Shown here piece after piece: positions 58,101 to 64,000 of a stretch of DNA of 64,000 nucleotides (the stretch's first letter is position 1; every line of letters begins with the position of its first letter). The DNA is from Pithys albifrons albifrons (lineage: Eukaryota > Chordata > Aves > Passeriformes > Thamnophilidae), in contig NC_092470.1 of the NCBI RefSeq assembly GCF_047495875.1, positions 15,475,001 to 15,539,000 of the forward strand, given 5' to 3'. A model generated the notes under the pieces. It saw only the letters and a list, made by a program, of their open reading frames with translations, ran no database searches and was not told the DNA's origin. A program made the translations under genes and the position numbers.

Positions 58101-61100
58101 AGCTCTTTATGAAAAAAAATAATTGTGGTGTAGAATCTGACTTCAGGTTCTTAGGAGCAAGAATTGGTGGGCAAAAGGCCCAAAGAGAGCTGAGCTCCTC
58201 CAATATCCATCCCAACTGGGCATCCCTCCAGCTGTGCCTTTGCTCACAAGACAGCTGGAGTGAGGGGGAAGAGCTCAGGCCTTCTGGGCCATCAAATGCC
58301 ATCCCAATGGTGGGGAGCCTCAGAAGGACTTCGGAAATCTGTGTTAGTAGGTAAATCTGAGGCTCAGTGTAACTAACCCTAATAAATGTAGGGAGAAATA
58401 ATCTGAGTTATCTCTGCATTTTCTGAGCTTGGACTGAGCATGTTTGGATTTAATTCTGACAGTTCTCCAATATCATTAGCTCAGTATGCAATGGCAGCCA
58501 AAAATATCCCTGCAAAGTATCAGGGAGGCCACTGAGAATGAGAGTCATTTTGCTTCCATGTGAAACCTTGGGATACCTCCACACTGGGACTGGACTACCC
58601 CTCACTGGACGTAGGGATTTCAGGCAATTAGCTGTGCCTTGCAGCTGTGGACAGCTGCTGAGTGCTGCTTTTACACAGCAAATCAGAAGAAGGGTGGGTT
58701 AGTCTTGGCTTTGAGTGAGAGGGCAACCAAGCCTGAGATGATACCATGGCTTACAGCATTCATAGAGGCTCTGACTAGGAGGGATGGGCTGTCACTAGCT
58801 ATTAAACCCAGAACGTGGAAGAAACTTGTCAAAAGACAAGCTCTGTCTCTGCATTTGTATGAGATCCTGGATGGCAGTTGGGAAGCACTGCTCCTTTCCC
58901 CAGAGACACAGGCTGAGCACCAGGCCCTTTGCCACCGCCAGGGCCCCTGTGATGCAGCTGCTCTGTGCAGGATTGCAGGCTGCATCTTTCAGGAGCAAAA
59001 ATGGCATGTTTGACCATCATGGAGAAAAAAACTGTGAGGACATCTGTCAGCACTTGATTAATGAAGTATTTCCCTGTGGAGAGATCTGTGCACAGCTTTC
59101 TGCCAGGGACCCTGGCAATGCCAAGAATGAGGCATGGGATCAGCACCTCTTCCAGAGCTGAGAAATACAAATCCAGCAAACAAACAGAGCCAGCCAAGGG
59201 AAACTGCACTTATCAGCACAACTTGTTAGGCAGCAAAAGTTAGAGGAAAGAACATTGTTGGCTGAAAAGTGTCTTAAGTCTGGGTTTTATTAATTTCCAG
59301 TTTATTTTATGGCTGGAGTGAGGAGACCAGTGCAGACCCTCTCATTCAGCTTGCTGCAGGTCAGCCTGAAGGTGCACATTTTGACAAATTTGTAGCAGAA
59401 GATTTAAATCAAAGGCAGCAACTGGGACCCCCTGAGCCTCATGCTTGTCCTTCATGGAGGGCTGCGTCCCTCCAGGCAGGGACAGCAGTTCCATGTGTGA
59501 CTCATCTCCCAGCACACTGTGGCTTTTGGCCACATGATGATCACAGCTTCAGTTCACCCTCACAGTGAGGCAGAAATTTTCCCTGGCTCAGGAGCTGGTG
59601 CACAACAGGATGGGCATCCCTGGCTTGGCTCTTGATGGCTGGAGAAGTAGCAGCTTCCTACCATGTGGTTTGGATCTGCTGCTGTACTTTGCCTGAAGCC
59701 TTTCGACAGCCTGAAGTTTCCTCTTTGTGCAATGAACTTCCTCCTGGTTCGTTTACACTTGGTTAGCACTGGGCTGCAAGATGGGCTGAGAGTGCCAATG
59801 CAATTCCTTTGGGGAAAAATAAAACCTGCTTTGACTTTCAGGCAGAGACAGTGATTTTATTTCTAGAAAATAGAGCTATAAATTCAGGTGATGCCAAACA
59901 AACACAATGCAATGTCTGTATTAAAGTGGGGGGGTAAGTTATGTCAGAAGAGGATGATATTTGTCACTCACGTGTCTGAGTGCTGAAAATGCTCTTGTCT
60001 TTATGTACTGACTGCTTGATTTTCACCCTGCCTGCATTCTGTCCTCACTTTTTGCTCAGATGAATTCTGATCTCAAGACTGCAGAGCTCAGTAGAAAAAT
60101 ATTTCCTTTTCAGCTCAGTACATAGATCTGAAGCAAGAAGATGCTGTGGGCAAAGTTACCAAACAGGTAAATAGAGGAATAAGCTTGGGGTAGTTTGTGC
60201 TCTCAATGGAGTATGTATAGCAAGAAAAGATAAGCTAAAAAATCATATCTTTATATGTCCATCTACCTGACAGGCACCTAGATGGGGACATTAGAAACCT
60301 GATGGATAATGCAGATGAGGCAGGAATAGCAGGCTGCTAAATTACATAAAGTGCACCCACAAATTGCAGGCACAAAAAAAAGGAAGGACAGCTTAAAAGA
60401 AATTGTAGCTGAAGTATTCCTTTCTAGACCAGTACTCGTGGTGCTTGCAAACAGATATATCATTTGAGTCCGAAAGAGATGAACTATTTATTTAGCTTGA
60501 CAATTGCCCCCGGCAATTGTGAATCGAAGGTTATCTAATGTCTTTGCCATAGGCTCTAAGTGTCTGGACAGTTAGCATATGCAAGGGAATTACTCACAGA
60601 TAAGCATCCAGTAATTTATACAGAGCATTCCAGATAGAAACCTCTCCCATATCAATTTCTGCCTGCTCTGTAAACTGCTCCCATTTATCAAGTTGGATAA
60701 ATTCAGAGGCGGGCTCTAAGGGTGTGCTGAGACCTGTGGATGCTTTATCAGTTAATATTCACTGAGGTCCCTTTGACATGATTGGAGTAAATCTTTCTCT
60801 CCTTTTCTTTGGTTATGACCAGTCTATAATCTTCCAGGCTAAACACCATTCCCATGAATGAAGAATAATACTGAGAAATAGGGGGAAAAATAATACGTAG
60901 AGAGAATGCATTTCATCTCAGTTTGGAGGTAATGAGGCAGTTTAGTGTGACATGTCATTTAAAACCAGGCTTTTCTTTTTTTATAGATTCCATATCCCTG
61001 AAGAAGTGACTGACAGATCAGTGCATGACATATTTCTCTCAGGAAAAAAAAATTGAGGTTGACACAAATGGGAGGCAGCAGACTCATGGTGATCTTCAGG

Positions 61101-61286
61101 AAGACAAAGGGACGACATCAGGTAAATAACACAGACATGAAGTTATGCACATTAAGCTAAAAGCTTCAAAACCAATGTCTGTTAGATCAGGAAGTGCCTG
61201 TGTCCTTTAGCTGCCATCTCTAAGAAGTTCCCTGTCCAGTTCTGCAGTGGAGACAGCCCCAGCCATGAGCCCTGAGCAGTAAAATT
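46161..61286. other. Intergenic region without recognised genes
   Basis: No exon, repeat family, RNA gene or conserved protein was recognised in these 15 kb. Noted details are a possible 8-nt microexon context at 49096-49103, a 24-bp tandem duplication at 52496-52540, and a non-repetitive AT-rich block near 60480-60760 that may be a conserved element. Open frames up to about 140 codons look like chance. Confidence 0.65.
52496..52540. repeat. 24-bp tandem duplication
   Basis: GCTTGTTAACAGGAAGGATTT occurs at 52496-52516 and again at 52520-52540, separated by GGA, with no mismatch. Each copy carries the palindrome GTTAAC. It looks like a recent local duplication. Confidence 0.9.
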
Positions 61287-61440
61287 ACAGATTCATAGGA
61301 TGGGTAAGGTTGGAAGGGACAACTGGAGGTCATCTGGTTCAACCTCCCTGCTCAAGCAGGGTGCTCGAGAGCATGTTATTCAGGACTGTGTCCAGACAGC
61401 TTTTGAATATCACCCAGAAAGGAGACTCCAGGCTCTGTTT
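61287..61440 (-). mobile_element. Truncated CR1 LINE fragment (divergent subfamily)
   Basis: The + strand starts ACAGATTCATAGGATGG and contains 'ttggaagggacaactggagg' then 'tcatctggttcaacctccct', 'gctcaagcagggtgctcgag' and 'cagacagcttttgaatatca'. This is the inverted 3' end of a CR1 copy of a different subfamily from the two intronic ones ('ctggaggtcatctggttcaa' rather than 'ttaaagatcatctagttcca'). It is 5'-truncated. The distal boundary is approximate. Confidence 0.88.
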
Positions 61441-64000
61441 GCCTTTTCCATGGGCTTTGTCTGCAACCTGCTGCTGTTCGCCAGAAAATTCCTACCGTGC
61501 GCTCCGTTTTCCCAGTGCTATGGCTGCCCCAGAAATATCAGCTCAGGGAGCACTTGAGGTTTTCTTTGGCTGGGAAAATCTACTGAGATTGGGAGTATAC
61601 TGAGGAGCGGATGGATCCCAGTAGTCTCATTTTGTGTAGGCTGCCAGCAGCCCACTGCAGGCTATCCAAAAGGAATGCACAGCTGTTTACTCCAACCAGA
61701 CAGATGCTTCACTCCCTTTGAGTGTGAGTGAGGACTTGGAGCACACCGAAGATGAGATGCACCTTTGTCATACAAGGAAGGAGCTACCACCATGATCCCA
61801 GATGTGAAAGATGTTGCCACATACTTGGACTGAGTCCACACACAGCTCTTAAAAAAGAAAAAAAGAGATGCATAATGAGTCCTGGCACGTGTGTACTCAA
61901 GGCCATCTGTTAATGTGATCCGCTGCCAATTTGTAGAGCTAGGAACCAGCCTCTGCAGGTCATGCATGCCAAGATGAGACGGGCTTAGAAAAGGCACTTG
62001 CAGAATGTGCTAATGGCCACTCTTTATCAGAAAAATCTTTCTAGCAATGAACATCATCAAAAGAGACCATGCTGCTCCTTGGTATTTGGGACCATATCAG
62101 CTGATATGCATGGAGCATTTCTGCCATTTCTTGATGTCTCTGCCCCTGCAGTGAAAATGGAAAAGTTGTAAACCTTTGTAAATACAGCAAGAACTTAAAC
62201 CCAACCTACTCTATAAGTTATTTCAGTATATATCCTTCTGCTGAATGACTAGTTCATGGGGGCAGGCTGCAGAGGAATTGAGGAGCATCCTTAGGAGCAG
62301 GAACACACAGATTACAGGATGCATAAAGAGACATTTCACCTGTGACAGGCATAAAAACCACCCTGACCTGTTTATCAGCCATGCCTGGAGTATCCCTTGC
62401 AGGATGCCCTGAGAGCTGGAGCTTTCCCTCTTCTGCTAATCTCCAAACCACTGAAACAAACTCAGCAGGCAGCCACATAAGGAGGAAGGAGCCAAGGTTA
62501 CAGCCATCTGATACCTTAAAAACCAGAGGATTGTTGATAAAAAGGGCCCTAAGCAAATCAGATTTATTTTCTAATCAGTGCCTGGTAATGTCATCATCAT
62601 ACATTTGCATAAGCAGGATATTTTATGCATTGTTTTTCTTTGAGCAGGTACCTTCTCATTTGTGTGCACTTGCTGATGTGCTCTCTTAACCTGCCACAGG
62701 CTTCCCCAAAGCTACTGCCTATGAATGCTCCTCAGATAATAATTAGGAATATTCACCCTCTCTACATCCTTTTTCCAACAAAGACTTGAAAAACACAACA
62801 TGATTTTTTTTAATGTTATCTCTTTCTGTCCTTGTTCAGGTAGTGGCTGCATGGAGGGCAGGTGCCTTTTATCAAAAAACAAGAAGTCATCTTCTCCTTA
62901 GGAAATGTTTATGTGCCTAACACAGCACCAAATTGAGAAAACAGATTACCTCTCAGAAGCCATCTGTTCCAGCACCGTGTGAGCTCTCAGGTTGGTTCTT
63001 ACATTTTATAAGACATTTGAATCCTCCTGTGGTTTCTCACTTTCACCTGTCTGCCTGTCATAAAAATTGTTCTGAAGGCTCAGCGCACCCATTCAGACAT
63101 GTCAGCACCTGATTTCCAAATGTTGCTTTAGGGTTGCGTTATAAGAATCCAAACCCCATCCAAAAGAGCCCTTCCTATTGTGCTTTAAGATGGATAAGCA
63201 CAGAGTAACAGGAACTTGATGAGAAAATAAGAAGATGTGGGAATCTGGGAAAATGTTTTTCTTATTTTATAGTAAACCAACATTTTCCATCACTAATCCA
63301 CAAAGTATGAGAAGAAATTGATTTCCATAGACAAATCCATAGCTTTCCAATGTAAATTTGAAATCTTGGGATGATGGCTGAAGGAGATATTTTGCTGAGA
63401 ACACAAAGGATTTTACAGAGAAGGACTCCAGCCTCCTACAGCTGTTGTGCCTTGCTTGTTGTGTACCCACCAATAGCTGCAGAGTTACAGGCTTTTTCTT
63501 GGAGTGGGTTGTTATTGGGGAATGTAGAGATTCTCCAAACTCTAAAGTGGTTCTTCTTACAATTTCCTTTGAGTCTTGAAAAGTTTATCTACTGCAATTA
63601 TGCTTTCTTCCATTTCCTCACCCTTCTCTACTCATGTCAGAGCCACTTAGTGTCTGCTTAAAATCCAAGTGGACATAAGATGGACTAATGCCAAAAAAGC
63701 ACTCACTGAACACAAAAAATACCCAATAAATAGCTTTCCCAGCTTTAACACAATACATTTTCTGCATAATAATACAGAACATTTAAAGACCATATGCTGG
63801 AATAAGAGTTGTCACAAAACACATAGAAATTACTATTAATTGAAACATGTTGTTTATTTTTTGAGTTATTAGTTGATGAAAGGGATATAATAATGGGATA
63901 CAAAACTTTTCCCTTCTGCATCATGGGTTATACTGCGCTACAGAGAATTAATGACTAAAGTATTAACAGCCACTATCTGTTTGGTAGTATAACTGAAACC
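61441..64000. other. Intergenic region, nothing recognised
   Basis: No gene, RNA or repeat family that I can name. The known vertebrate neighbour downstream of SLCO3A1, ST8SIA2, is not visible within the window. Confidence 0.65.

Noticed and set aside
58639..59209. Several overlapping frames of 100-126 codons on both strands
   Set aside because: All overlap each other with no preferred frame, no splice context and no homology. The region is GC-richer, which lengthens chance frames.
46161..64000. Searched for ST8SIA2, the usual downstream neighbour of SLCO3A1
   Set aside because: No sialyltransferase motif or exon is recognisable. The gene must lie beyond the window.

Overview
The window is vertebrate nuclear DNA, most likely from a bird. 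Coding sequence is sparse, cut into short exons with GT/AG splice sites and separated by AT-moderate introns. The only interspersed repeats I recognise are truncated CR1-type LINE fragments, which is typical of avian (and other sauropsid) genomes. There are no operons, tRNAs, rRNAs, CRISPR arrays or recognisable viral genes.

The one protein-coding gene I can support is the 3' three-quarters of SLCO3A1 (OATP3A1, a solute carrier organic anion transporter), on the + strand. Eight coding exons at 12282-12380, 15138-15401, 23517-23681, 25478-25676, 26556-26694, 31023-31198, 34122-34186 and 38586-38965 join in frame. They give 494 codons plus a stop, matching human residues about 217-710 with no length change in the part I can see. 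They encode TM5 to TM12 of the 12-helix transporter, the OATP signature before and within TM6, the Kazal-type cysteine-rich extracellular loop, and the cytoplasmic tail ending in ESVL. The first coding exons (start codon, TM1-TM4) and the promoter lie upstream of the window.

Layout: 1-12281 is the 3' end of a large upstream intron with no gene. 12282-38965 holds the eight exons and seven introns (0.9-8.1 kb, compact compared with mammals). 38966 to about 41.07 kb is the probable 3' UTR with two candidate poly(A) signals. 41-64 kb is downstream sequence without a recognisable protein gene. One exception there stands out: a strong splice acceptor at 45488 is followed by a tandem poly(A) signal at 46124-46139, which looks like a terminal exon of an alternative SLCO3A1 transcript or of a non-coding RNA.

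The observations most worth checking are (i) an exon that begins with a 5' splice-site sequence (acceptor followed by GTAAGC at 15138), a configuration linked to recursive splicing and in-frame exon skipping; (ii) a consensus donor inside the last coding exon at the place where a human isoform appears to diverge; and (iii) the candidate alternative terminal exon at 45489-46160. I found no sign of a wholly new biological system. Most of the window is ordinary intron and intergenic DNA.
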